From positions 1 through 64,000 of the forward strand of contig NZ_QDDJ01000001.1 of assembly GCF_003121625.1 (NCBI RefSeq): 64,000 bases of DNA, read 5' to 3'. Under the pieces are notes generated by a model. It was given only the letters and a program-made list of their open reading frames with translations, made no database searches and had not been told where the DNA came from. Position 1 is the stretch's first letter. Each line of letters opens with the position of its first letter. Shown here piece by piece: positions 55,278-63,936 of the stretch. The translations under genes were made by a program, and so were the position numbers. Origin of the DNA: Ornithinimicrobium cavernae (GTDB lineage Bacteria; Actinomycetota; Actinomycetes; Actinomycetales; Dermatophilaceae).

Positions 55278-56839
55278 TCCCCGAGTGTGACCGCGCCGCC
55301 GACCACCAGGGCGAGCGCCGTCGGGTCGACTGCGGCCGAGACGTCCAGCGCCGAGGCCTTGCTCAGCTCCTTGACCTCGACCCTCGCGCCGACGAGAGAG
55401 AGCACCTGACGCAGCCGGGCGGGCTCCGGCTTGCGGCCCGCGAACTCGGCAGCGGCTCGGCAGAGCGCCGCGAGGTGCCCGTCCGGGGCCTGCGGCTCAG
55501 TGGCCGCCAGCGTTCGCAGCCGTTCGGCCCGCTTCGCCAGGAGCTCGGCCTCGCTGCTAGCCGCCCGCACGGCGGCCTCAACGAGGTCGGGAGCCGCCCC
55601 GGCGCGGATCGCGGCCGTGATCGTCTCCGTTACCCCCTCGCGGGCGCGGGCGAGGGCCGCCTCGGCCCGCTGCAGGTCAGTCGCTACGCTCTTGGCGCTG
55701 GTCCCGGCCTCAGCAAGAGCGGTCCGGACCGCCCGCTGCAGCTTCGAGGGCGAAGCCAGGACCGGGTACAGACGCTTCCAGACCCGGTCCTCGGTCTCGC
55801 CTGCCTTGAGCATCGGCATCGCGCACCGTGCCCGCCCGTCCGCGAACCACCGGCTGTCCCGGCACCTGTACCGGCGGTAGCCGTGGTTGTTGGTGCCCCC
55901 GAACGGGGCGCCGCACGAGCAGAGCATCATCCCAGTCAGCGGGAACGGCGCGGAGTCGGCCTTGGGGCCGTGGGAGAAGGAGGCCAGCACGCGCTGGAGG
56001 GCTTCGAACTCCCCGCCGGTCAGCGGGGACTCCTCCAGTTGCCAGACGACTGGCTCGCCCCAGACCGCCCGGCCCTTGGCATCGGTCCGGGTCGTGCCCT
56101 GCCCGCCGCGCCTTGCCTCCGGCAGCTTGCCGTAGGCGACCTCACCGCGCAGGGCGGGCGAGCTGAGCATCCGCCGGATGTTCTGGTGCGTCATCCGGCC
56201 GCCCTTGCGACCGCGGACGCCCTCGGCCTCCAGGATCGCGGCAACCTGACCGGTGGTGCAGCCGTCTTCGACGACGAGACGCGCCATCCGCCGCAGGGTC
56301 GCAATCTCGTCCGGGTCGAGCTCAAGCCTCTTGCCCTGGACGCGGTACCCAAGCGGCGGCTCGCCTCCCGGCCATAGTCCGGCCCGCGCCTTGCCGCGGA
56401 GCCCCATCGCGCTCCTGGCCGCGAGCGTCTCGCGTTCGTTCTCGGCGACACCGGCGTAGATCGTGCGCATGAACCTGCCCGCGGGCGTCGAGAGGTCCAT
56501 GGACTCCGCGATCGAGACGAAGGTGACGCCAAGGTCCGTCAGCTCGTCGGTGCGCGCGATCATGTCCGCCGCGGAACGGCTGAACCTGTCGATCTTGGTG
56601 ACGACCACCGCGTCAACCGCGCCGACCCGGCAGGCGTCCAGCAGCGCCTCCCACTCCTTGCGGTCGGCGCCCTTCTTGCCGCTAACGCCCTCGTCGGCAC
56701 GGATGCCGAGCAGGACCCAGCCGCGACGCTTGCACTCGGCCTCGATTGCGAGCCTCTGCTCAGGCAGGCTGTAGCCAGCGATGACCTGCCGTTCGGTACT
56801 GACCCTCACGTAGCCACACGCCCGCGTGACGTCGCTCAC
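55253..56839 (-). CDS. Large serine integrase of element 2
   Basis: This 528-aa recombinase has the GTG start at 56839 in a GTGA overlap with the upstream gene. Catalytic Ser lies in CGYVRVSTERQVIAGYSLPEQ. VVTKIDRFSRSAADMIAR and AGVAENERETLAARSAMGLRG complete the resolvase domain. The recombinase domain and a full zinc ribbon (MMLCSCGAPFGG...CRD...CAMPM) follow, then a coiled coil. It shares little sequence with the element 1 integrase. Its last seven codons (AAPRCAR) and stop read through the junction into tadA DNA in a different frame. Confidence 0.94.
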   Translation of the reverse strand: MSDVTRACGYVRVSTERQVIAGYSLPEQRLAIEAECKRRGWVLLGIRADEGVSGKKGADRKEWEALLDACRVGAVDAVVVTKIDRFSRSAADMIARTDELTDLGVTFVSIAESMDLSTPAGRFMRTIYAGVAENERETLAARSAMGLRGKARAGLWPGGEPPLGYRVQGKRLELDPDEIATLRRMARLVVEDGCTTGQVAAILEAEGVRGRKGGRMTHQNIRRMLSSPALRGEVAYGKLPEARRGGQGTTRTDAKGRAVWGEPVVWQLEESPLTGGEFEALQRVLASFSHGPKADSAPFPLTGMMLCSCGAPFGGTNNHGYRRYRCRDSRWFADGRARCAMPMLKAGETEDRVWKRLYPVLASPSKLQRAVRTALAEAGTSAKSVATDLQRAEAALARAREGVTETITAAIRAGAAPDLVEAAVRAASSEAELLAKRAERLRTLAATEPQAPDGHLAALCRAAAEFAGRKPEPARLRQVLSLVGARVEVKELSKASALDVSAAVDPTALALVVGGAVTLGDAAPRCAR

Positions 56840-57552
56840 CGCTTGCCCGCAGCCTCGAGCGCCCCAGCGACGTCCTGGTAGTCCCGGCCGGGCAGCTGCG
56901 CGAGCGGGACGCCGCCCCGGACCGGGCCGGTAAACCAGGCCTTGTTGGGCCAGATGCACCCGGCGCCGCGGAGCAACGTCCGCCTGCGCCACAGCAGCCA
57001 GCCCAGTACCGGCGCGATCGGGTCGGTGCCGGTCACCCAGCCCTGCGGGGTCGCGCGCAATTCCCCGGAGGTCCCGGCGAGTCGCAGGGCGGCGTCGACG
57101 CGGGGGTCGGTGCCGTCCGACGCCGGGCACACGGCCCAGACCCCGCCGTTCACCCAAGGGCTTACGCGCTCCGCGTCGCCGACCGGAGTCGCCGGGGCAA
57201 CCTCGGCGTGCAGCCCGACCAGCGCCTCACGGCTGCCCCAGACCCCAAGCGCGGGCGAGGCGGTGCGGCTGATCGGGTGGCTGCTCAGCGCGCTGTCCCG
57301 TACCAGCTTGCCCGGCCCGGCGAACGCGTGCAGCAAGATCGAGGCGTCGTGGCTGGCGCCGTCGTAAGAGACGGCCCCGAACGCCGCGAGGATGCCCGCG
57401 ACCTCGGGGACGTCCATAACCCGCTCCGCGTACCTCTGGACGCTCCCGGGGTCGAACGCCGGAACGTCCGGCTTGTCGGTACCCAGGCCGAACCGGCCGA
57501 AGGGGTCTAGGCCGCGCAGCGCGGCGGCCAGCATCTTGCTCTCGGTGCTCAT
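56836..57552 (-). CDS. Unknown protein coupled to element 2 integrase
   Basis: This 238-aa protein starts MSTESKMLAAALRGLDPFGR and stops in a GTGA overlap with the integrase start. It contains MDVPEVAGILAAFGAVSYDGAS and a C-terminal GAGCIWPNKAWFTGPVRGGV. A helical domain precedes a Trp-rich alpha/beta part. No family recognised. Coupling suggests it is expressed with the integrase and may influence integration or excision. Confidence 0.7.
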   Translation of the reverse strand: MSTESKMLAAALRGLDPFGRFGLGTDKPDVPAFDPGSVQRYAERVMDVPEVAGILAAFGAVSYDGASHDASILLHAFAGPGKLVRDSALSSHPISRTASPALGVWGSREALVGLHAEVAPATPVGDAERVSPWVNGGVWAVCPASDGTDPRVDAALRLAGTSGELRATPQGWVTGTDPIAPVLGWLLWRRRTLLRGAGCIWPNKAWFTGPVRGGVPLAQLPGRDYQDVAGALEAAGKR

Positions 57553-57577
57553 TGCTTCGCTCCTCGTAGGTTGGTGC

Positions 57578-58156
57578 TCATAGCCATTCCCGGTTGTCGT
57601 AGGCGGTGATCTGGGCGGCGACCTCGTAGGCCCGCTCGCGGACCCGGGCGCGGGCGTCAGCGCTGACATGCGCCGACAGGGTCGTGTCCGCCGCGGCCCA
57701 CGCGAACTCGACGCGCTCGGGGTCACCCTCCGAGACCGGGGGTAAGTCCGGGTCGTGCGCGTGCCCGAACTCGACCCGGTACGCTGCCCGCGCGCTGGCG
57801 CCGTCCCCGGTCAGGACCGCCACGCCATCAAAGGCGGGCCGCAGCCCGCGCGGGACGGCCACCAGGAACCTGTCGCCCCCGCGGACGTCGACACCTAGCG
57901 GGATCACAGCCCTCTTGGTCCAGCGGATGACGTTGCCGCCGGTCAGGGCGCTCACCGCGGTCGCGACAGCCCAGCGCCCGCCGCCCGCGGAGGGCGTCAC
58001 ACGCGCCTCGACGTACGAGAGCGCGGTCAGGTTCGGCCGGGCGTCACGGCCGCCGAGGGTGACCATGCGGGCTCCGTCGCGGCTAGAGCCCCACCCGAGG
58101 GCCGCGGACGGGACCTTCGGGGCCAAAGCCGCCTCAACGCGAGCGAGGTCAGTCAT
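57578..58156 (-). CDS. Unknown 192-aa protein of element 2
   Basis: The frame MTDLARVEAALAPKVPSAAL to ITAYDNREWL is a soluble mixed protein with GGRDARPNLTALSYVEARVT and a helical acidic C-terminus. It overlaps the upstream gene by 8 bp and lies 25 bp before the next gene, in a continuous operon towards the integrase. No family recognised. Confidence 0.65.
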   Translation of the reverse strand: MTDLARVEAALAPKVPSAALGWGSSRDGARMVTLGGRDARPNLTALSYVEARVTPSAGGGRWAVATAVSALTGGNVIRWTKRAVIPLGVDVRGGDRFLVAVPRGLRPAFDGVAVLTGDGASARAAYRVEFGHAHDPDLPPVSEGDPERVEFAWAAADTTLSAHVSADARARVRERAYEVAAQITAYDNREWL

Positions 58157-58595
58157 CGCAGGCGCTCCGCGCCGTGACCTCGTAGGTCGGAGTCCAGAGC
58201 GTCTCGCCGTCGTTGGGCTTCGGGCCTCTGGTGTCGTGCCTCAGGCCGGGAACACCGCTTTCGTAGGTCGCCTCTTGGCGGATCACGCCCTTGCGCCGGA
58301 GCCGTTCGAAGCTCTGGCGGACCCGGACGACGTGGAGCCCGGTGAACTCCGCGACCTCGTCGGCGAAGGTCGAGAAGTACTCGTAGGACAGCCGGAAGAC
58401 GGCGTCCGCCACCTCGCAGTCGATGCGGACCGCGATCGCGGCTCGGTCCGCGGCGTCCCGGTCGGCCTCGATCCGGCGCCTGGCCTCGTGCTCGACCCGG
58501 AGTTCGTAGGCACGCGCCTCAACGTCGGCTTGGAAACGGCTCAGCTTGTCCACCAGCGCCTCCACGTCCTGCTCGAACTTGTCGTCGTCGGTCAC
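58149..58595 (-). CDS. Coiled-coil protein with winged-helix-like C-terminus
   Basis: This 148-aa protein has its GTG start at 58595 in a GTGA overlap with the upstream gene. A charged coiled coil (about 1-55, FEQDVEALVDKLSRFQADVEA) precedes a segment with FTGLHVVRVRQSFERLRRKGVIRQ, which fits a winged helix. The pattern resembles element-borne regulators. It ends TYEVTARSACDD. Confidence 0.65.
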   Translation of the reverse strand: MTDDDKFEQDVEALVDKLSRFQADVEARAYELRVEHEARRRIEADRDAADRAAIAVRIDCEVADAVFRLSYEYFSTFADEVAEFTGLHVVRVRQSFERLRRKGVIRQEATYESGVPGLRHDTRGPKPNDGETLWTPTYEVTARSACDD

Positions 58596-58918
58596 CGGTC
58601 CCCTCCCGCTTCGCGGGCGTGCCGGAGCGCCCTGAGCCCGGCGTGGGTCGGGCGCAGCAGGCGCGCGCCGGGGCTGACGCCGGGCCGGTACCGGGCCGGG
58701 ACGTCCTCGATCAGCCCCCGCTCGCGCAGGGTGTTGATCGCCCGGACCAGCGCGCTGCGCCGGTCTGGGGCCTCGGGCTGGCGACCCAGCTCGTAGGCGG
58801 TGGTGCCGCCGTGCTGCGTCGCAAGCCGGGCGGCGGCCGCTAGGACGAGACGCTGGTTGGGGCCGAGCCCGACGCCGCCCATCTCGACCCGCCGGGGCGG
58901 GGACCACGGTTCGCTCAT
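58592..58918 (-). CDS. Winged-helix DNA-binding protein
   Basis: This 108-aa protein starts MSEPWSPPRRVEMGGVGLGP at ATG 58918. LVLAAAARLATQHGGTTAYELGR and LVRAINTLRERGLIEDVPARYR form a MarR/PadR-like winged helix. RLLRPTHAGLRALRHAR resembles the beta-wing and following helix. It is the first gene of the chain ending in the integrase, so it may regulate that operon. The AT-rich sequence just upstream (58930-58960) probably holds the promoter. Confidence 0.72.
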   Translation of the reverse strand: MSEPWSPPRRVEMGGVGLGPNQRLVLAAAARLATQHGGTTAYELGRQPEAPDRRSALVRAINTLRERGLIEDVPARYRPGVSPGARLLRPTHAGLRALRHAREAGGDR

Positions 58919-59160
58919 TGTGTGCTCCTTGAGTTCGATTAGTTGTAACTTCAATCAAACTCCCCTTGAGACGTTCCCAGCAAGGGAACTCGTCTGTGTC
59001 GCTTGACACCCGGGGCGGCGGGCACCGGGGAGAGGGAAGCGCGGACGCCCGGACCTCAACCGCTTTCGCGGCCCGAAGAGAGGCCCGGGCGTCCTGGCGC
59101 AAGAAAGGGGCACAACGCTGCGCCTACGTCCATCGGACCATGCGGGGCCGCCCTGCGGAA

Positions 59161-59664
59161 TCACAGCGAGGCCTGCCGCGCGGCGGACGCCCGGGCTGCC
59201 CGGCACGCGCGGCACTGGCGACGGCCGCTCTTCATCCGGTAGATCAGGTCGGAGGTCAGTGTGTGAGCCCCCGCGGGGCAACTGCTGCCGGGCAACCAGG
59301 AGGCGCCCCTCACCCTTGGAGGCCTCCGCGCCCGGCGGGTCGGGGCCGGTGCCGGGTCCGCCTCGGCGGCAGGCGGGCTGGCATCGCACACCCGGAGGTG
59401 GGCGGCCACGGCCTCGGGGTCCGGTACCTCCGCCTGGCGGCAGCCGCACGGCAGCGCGAAGGAGCCGCCGTACCGGATGCCGAGGATGCCCTTCGGTGAG
59501 CGCGCGTCGGCCCACCGGTCATCACTGGCGAACTGGGCCGCCTGGCCGGGGGTGGCCGCCGCAACGGCGTACTCGGCGTTGCTAGCCGCAAGCCCCCGAT
59601 CCGCGACGTAGCCGGTCACCGAGGGGTAAAGGGTGTAGACGCGGACCTGCCCATGCCTAGCCAC
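59161..59664 (-). CDS. Zinc-binding protein of element 2, unknown
   Basis: This 167-aa protein starts MARHGQVRVYTLYPSVTGYV. It has a Cys pair in LPCGCRQAE and HLRVCDAS, an Ala/Pro/Arg linker, and a C-terminal zinc motif CPAGAHTLTSDLIYRMKSGRRQCRACR. The last part resembles the short Cys-His modules of HNH-type actinophage proteins, but the HNH core residues are not clear. A 242-bp gap separates it from the winged-helix gene downstream. Confidence 0.6.
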   Translation of the reverse strand: MARHGQVRVYTLYPSVTGYVADRGLAASNAEYAVAAATPGQAAQFASDDRWADARSPKGILGIRYGGSFALPCGCRQAEVPDPEAVAAHLRVCDASPPAAEADPAPAPTRRARRPPRVRGASWLPGSSCPAGAHTLTSDLIYRMKSGRRQCRACRAARASAARQASL

Positions 59665-59814
59665 TGCCCGAGGGCCTTCCGTGGAGGCGCGAAGGCCAGG
59701 GTGCGCCCGAGGCCCGCTCCGGGTGCACAGGACCGTCGGAGGGGCCGCGACGGGCCGCGGGGAGGGCGCCGAAGTACCCGCAGGCGAGCGAGCGGGCGCG
59801 CAGTAGGCGTCGGC

Positions 59815-60105
59815 TCACGGCAAGGCACCCGCCCCGGCGCGGCGGGCGACCTCGGCCGCACCGGCAGCCGTGATCTGCAGCAGGCGAGGCGCCGGGTTGC
59901 TTCGAGGCGCGTCCAGTCGGGAGCCGGGCGGGACCTCCTCGACGAACCCGCGAGCTTCGAGGGCACGCAGCGTGTTGCGGATGTGGCCGCGCGGCGACCC
60001 GGTTGCCCGGGCGAGTTCGGCGGCCCAGGTGGGCCGGTCGGATGAGGTCATCTCGGCGAGAATCTGTCGCTGCCGGACGCCGAGGGGCAGCGGATAAGGG
60101 TTCAT
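59815..60105 (-). CDS. Small winged-helix regulator
   Basis: This 96-aa protein starts MNPYPLPLGVRQRQILAEMT. PTWAAELARATGSPRGHIRNTLRALEARGFVEEV is a clear winged helix, and LLQITAAGAAEVARRAG fits the wing and last helix. It resembles the protein at 58592 in layout, suggesting an old duplication. It lies directly downstream of the prim-pol gene and may control replication of the element. Confidence 0.72.
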   Translation of the reverse strand: MNPYPLPLGVRQRQILAEMTSSDRPTWAAELARATGSPRGHIRNTLRALEARGFVEEVPPGSRLDAPRSNPAPRLLQITAAGAAEVARRAGAGALP

Positions 60106-60184
60106 GCTGTTGTCCTTCCGGTTGGCGGTGCTTGGGTTTTGCGGGGCGCGGTCGGGCGCTCCGGCACGGGTTGCCGCGGCCACG

Positions 60185-62620
60185 TCAGCCCTCCCCGCTG
60201 GGCTGGCCAACGCGCTGCCGGGCCAGCAGGCGCCGGTGCTCCTTGAGGACGTGCGCCAGGAGCGCGTCTCGCTGGTCACGCGAGAGGTGTGGAGGCTGTG
60301 GAGGCTGTGGAGGTTCCGTGACTTCGGCGGGCGCCCCGGGAGAGAGGAACGAGGGGTACCCCTCCGTTTCTCCTTGGAAGTCCGGCACAAGTTGCGGAAC
60401 TTCCACAGCCTCCACAAGCAGCCTTCTGAACTCGAACCCGTTGCCCTTTCGGCCCTTCACGTGGGTTGCTTCGATACCCCAGACCTCCTTCATGAGGGGT
60501 GCGAGGGCGTTGATCTCGGACGTCAGGGCGTTCAGGGGCGGCATGGCTTTGCCCGACATGTGCCGAGTGCCGGACAGCCGGTTGTGCAGCTCCGAGGTCC
60601 CCCAGCGGCCCTCGCGAAACCCGACAACCTCCAGGAGGGCGGCCGCCAGGGCGCTTGTCTCCAGGATGGCCGCCGAGATGCTGGACCGGGTGCCGCTGAA
60701 CTCCTTGAGGGTGTCCCACTCCCTGGCTTTGTCGATCGCGGCGAGGTGCCGCGCGAAGTCGGCCATCCGGGGCGCGTTCTCGAGCCTCACGTCGGGCAAG
60801 CACGCGAGCGCGTCGGCGGTCAGGTCCAGTACACCGGCGAGTGCCTTGGCCGCCGCCGCCGCGGCCCGCTCCGAGACTTCCCGGTCTTCCAGCCGGGTGG
60901 TCACGGGCAGGCTCTCAACCAGCATGGAGCGGTCGGCAAGGTCGCCCCGGACCCCGGCCAGACCGAGACCGTTGAAGGCGATCACGCGGCGGATCCGCTG
61001 CTCGTTGGTGTCGGAGTCGGTGAACAGCGTCCGCCCCCGGCGGCCGTCCCCGGTCGCCGCCTTGCACAAGGCGTCCGAGGTCCAGTCGGCCAGCCTGGAG
61101 ACGTTGTCGAACGCGGCGCACCACGAAGACCGCAGCACCTGCACCCAGTCCTTCTCCGGCGGCACCACGATGTCCTTGGCGACGTGCGGGTCGATGAGCT
61201 GCGTCAGCAGGCGGGTGAGCGTGGTCTTCGCCGAGCCCGGCTGGCCGGTCACAGCGGCGATCGCATGGGGGATGTCCTCGCGAAGTGCCGCGGACTGCCA
61301 GGCCCGCAGGAGGCGGAAAGTCTCGTCCGAGACGTTGTGCAGCTCGCGCCCCGCGTAGACGTCGCCCGTGCCGGGGAGCGGCGTCGGCAGCGGCAGGGAG
61401 CCGTTGGGGCGACGGAAAAGGACGGGCGAGTCTGCGGTGACCTCCCACGTTCCCGGCCGGATCACGACGACCTCGCCTCGGTCGTTGCACAGGTCGAGGA
61501 CCGCCCAGCCTTCGGGGGTCGAACCCACCCGGACGAACACACGCTCGCTAGGCGCGCCGACGTTGCGCCCGCGCCACACACCGAGGGCCTCGTTGACGGC
61601 GGACGCGGACGGGACCTTCCCCGTCTGGTCGTAGGCGGCCGCCGCGAGGCTGTCTGAGAGCGAGACCGACTTGACGTCTAGGACCGCTCCTCCGTCCACG
61701 GGCACCGCCACGAGCGCAGCGTCGTCCTCGGACCGGACGGCGCGATACCCGGCGTCGAGGATGTCGACGAGGACGGTCGCGACCGACGGCCCGCGCCCTC
61801 CCCCGCCGCCGTCGGTCCCGCCTGGCTTTTCGGTCTCCTTCACCCAGATCCGCTCGCCGATGTCCGTCCACGTGGCCTCGTCCCAGTCGTGCGGGTCCAA
61901 CTGGGCGCAGAAGTGGCCGATGACGGCGTCGTAGAGCCACTTGTGCACGGGGTCCGCGCGCAGCAGACCGGCTAGGTGCCCTGCGAGCGCCGTCGCCCAG
62001 TCGTTGCGCCCCGAGCCGGGGCCGCCTGGCGCCTCGGCCAGGTGGCGCCGGAGCGCGGTGCCCTTCGCAGCCCGCCCCCCGGCGAACAGTTCCTTGGTGG
62101 CGATCGCAGCCAGCGCCGCCGGGAGCGGCGGCAGAGGCCCGTCCAGGGCGCCCCCCGCGAGCTCGTACCGGTCCCCGGTGTCCGGGTGTACCGACCCGGG
62201 GAGAACGACGTAGCCCGTCGGCCCCGAGCAGGAGTCGAGGGGAAGCCACTCAGCCTCGAGGAGGACGCCGTCGCGGTCCGTCTTCGGCCTGCCTCCTGGC
62301 CGGACCGTCCGGCCTACCGCCGGATCACCGGCGAAGTAGAAGTGGCCGCCCTTGCCCGTCCGGACGCGCGGCGCCTCCGGGAATGCGTCGGCCAGCGCGT
62401 CCGCCAGCCACTGGGCGTCCGCGTCGATGACGGTGAAATTGTCTGTCACTAGGCCCCAGTTGGCCTCCGGGAACCCCCGACCCCAGACCTCCACCTGCTG
62501 CGCATCGTTGCTGGCCCCGTGGAAACCGTTGCTCGTCGCGGGCGCTTTGCCCCGCAGCGGGAACACCCTGTGCCCGACCCTGGCCATCCGGACGGCCTGG
62601 GCGTACGCGTCATTGCTCAT
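60185..62620 (-). CDS. Primase-polymerase / ATPase replication protein
   Basis: This 811-aa protein has an N-terminal bifunctional primase-polymerase domain (about 1-190, MARVGHRVFPLRGKAPATSNG, FTVIDADAQW with catalytic acidic residues, RVRTGKGGHFYFAG with the conserved His). A helicase-like ATPase domain follows with Walker A VTGQPGSAKTTL and FDNVSRLADWTSDALCKAATG. A C-terminal Pro/Gln repeat region (EPPQPPQPP) follows. Such proteins start replication of plasmids, satellites and integrative elements. The ATG at 62620 is chosen because conserved sequence starts there. Confidence 0.9.
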   Translation of the reverse strand: MSNDAYAQAVRMARVGHRVFPLRGKAPATSNGFHGASNDAQQVEVWGRGFPEANWGLVTDNFTVIDADAQWLADALADAFPEAPRVRTGKGGHFYFAGDPAVGRTVRPGGRPKTDRDGVLLEAEWLPLDSCSGPTGYVVLPGSVHPDTGDRYELAGGALDGPLPPLPAALAAIATKELFAGGRAAKGTALRRHLAEAPGGPGSGRNDWATALAGHLAGLLRADPVHKWLYDAVIGHFCAQLDPHDWDEATWTDIGERIWVKETEKPGGTDGGGGGRGPSVATVLVDILDAGYRAVRSEDDAALVAVPVDGGAVLDVKSVSLSDSLAAAAYDQTGKVPSASAVNEALGVWRGRNVGAPSERVFVRVGSTPEGWAVLDLCNDRGEVVVIRPGTWEVTADSPVLFRRPNGSLPLPTPLPGTGDVYAGRELHNVSDETFRLLRAWQSAALREDIPHAIAAVTGQPGSAKTTLTRLLTQLIDPHVAKDIVVPPEKDWVQVLRSSWCAAFDNVSRLADWTSDALCKAATGDGRRGRTLFTDSDTNEQRIRRVIAFNGLGLAGVRGDLADRSMLVESLPVTTRLEDREVSERAAAAAAKALAGVLDLTADALACLPDVRLENAPRMADFARHLAAIDKAREWDTLKEFSGTRSSISAAILETSALAAALLEVVGFREGRWGTSELHNRLSGTRHMSGKAMPPLNALTSEINALAPLMKEVWGIEATHVKGRKGNGFEFRRLLVEAVEVPQLVPDFQGETEGYPSFLSPGAPAEVTEPPQPPQPPHLSRDQRDALLAHVLKEHRRLLARQRVGQPSGEG

Positions 62621-62947
62621 CTTGGTGGCTCCTTGTGCTCGTTGTGGTCGTGCCGCTGCCCCCGGGCCACGGGTTCCCTGAGGCGCACCATTGCGGGTTG
62701 CGCTGCGCCCCAGGGGAACCCGATCGGCCACAACGGAGACTCTTGAATCGGACCAGCGCCAGTGGCCTCGTGACCAGCGATCACCGACGTGTGGTTCCAC
62801 ACGCCGCGCAACGCTGGCCAGCCGCCCGGCGCGCATGGTCCGATTGATACGCGCCCTTCGCTCAGGCGCTACTAGCTGCCGGGGTCGTCCGGAAGACCGA
62901 CCCCGGCGGCGTGCCCTCTTCTCGGGCCTCAGGGCAGGCGCCCGGCC
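62621..62947. other. 327-bp region upstream of prim-pol
   Basis: It should contain the prim-pol promoter and possibly an origin. I see no strong iteron array, palindrome or AT-rich block, and no supported gene. Confidence 0.4.
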
Positions 62948-63547
62948 TCAGCCCCGCCCGGAGCCCCCAGAGACCGCGGGAGGCCCCGCCGGGACCCGCC
63001 CGCGGTGCGCCACGGCGTGGTAGACACGGAGCAGCTCCCGATCGACCTCCGCACGAAGCGCAAGCAGATCCTCATGCGTCTGCCGCTGGAGCAGCTTCCT
63101 GACCTCGGGCTTGACCGGTCGCTGCTCGGCGGCGCGGGCCAGGAGGCGGGCCTCGTCCTCGTCAGCGAACTGCTCGGCGATCGCCTCGTCTACTCCATCG
63201 CTGCGCGTGAAATACGGGTCGTCGGCGACCACCCACTCCATGGCCGTGTCGATCGCGTCTTGCAGGTCTGGGTCGGGGTCACCGGGCCCCAGCACGCCGA
63301 GCACGGCGCTGCGTAGCCTTGTGGACGTCGGGAGCGCCCGCCCGTCGCCGCCGATGGGGACCTTCACCCCGTCCTCGGTTACCCAACCGGCCACGGGCGC
63401 CAGGCGCAGGCAACCTGACCAAGCCTTGTGGTCGGCGCGGTCAGGAAGTTGTTGCTCCCAGCCGCCGTAGTAGTTGCGCGGCGTGCTGGCCGTCGCAACG
63501 CGCCAGCCGGGCTCGGCGGGGCGGAAGGTGATGTCGATGGTGGTCAT
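62948..63547 (-). CDS. Unknown 199-aa protein of element 2
   Basis: It starts MTTIDITFRPAEPGWRVATA at ATG 63547 with AGGAGG about 6 bp upstream, a strong ribosome site. A compact N-terminal domain (WEQQLPDRADHKAWSGCLRLAP) precedes an acidic helical region (EAIAEQFADEDEARLLARAAEQ) and a C-terminal helix (LLALRAEVDRELLRVYHAVAH). It overlaps the upstream frame by ATGA. No family recognised. Confidence 0.7.
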   Translation of the reverse strand: MTTIDITFRPAEPGWRVATASTPRNYYGGWEQQLPDRADHKAWSGCLRLAPVAGWVTEDGVKVPIGGDGRALPTSTRLRSAVLGVLGPGDPDPDLQDAIDTAMEWVVADDPYFTRSDGVDEAIAEQFADEDEARLLARAAEQRPVKPEVRKLLQRQTHEDLLALRAEVDRELLRVYHAVAHRGRVPAGPPAVSGGSGRG

Positions 63548-63936
63548 GCGGTCCTCCTCGGTAGGAGGGACCCCCGCGGCGCCAGAGCCGGTTGCTCGAG
63601 CATCAGCACGGAGTATCCCGTGCCGCGTATTGCTCGCCCCGCGGTTGTCGGCAGCTGTAGCCGGACTGCGCCCCCCAGGAAATCCCGGTCCTCCGGGGTC
63701 AGGCTGAAGCGCGCAGGACAATTTTGTACACCATCCCCGCGCCCTGCGGACCGGATGTGACGAACGCCTGTGACGAAGGTCTCACTCGCGCCAGGGTTCC
63801 GGGCTGGCAGTCCGGCCACCGCCGCAGCCCCAAGGGCCGCTGACCTGCGCGAACGCGACCTACTGCAGGCCGCTCGGCCCGCGGGGCGGCCGGGCAGGGC
63901 TGCGCCGGATCGCCACCGCGCGGCGTGTTCTCCCAC
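63544..63936 (-). CDS. Small protein of element 2, start uncertain
   Basis: The C-terminal part (FSLTPEDRDFLGGAVRLQLP, GYSVLMLEQPALAP) has coding character and its TGA overlaps the next ATG. The N-terminal ~70 residues of the open frame are Arg/Ala/Gly-rich and look non-coding. A start between 63936 and 63740 is not evident, so a frameshift or unusual start is possible. No family recognised. Confidence 0.45.
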   Translation of the reverse strand: MGEHAARWRSGAALPGRPAGRAACSRSRSRRSAALGAAAVAGLPARNPGASETFVTGVRHIRSAGRGDGVQNCPARFSLTPEDRDFLGGAVRLQLPTTAGRAIRGTGYSVLMLEQPALAPRGSLLPRRTA

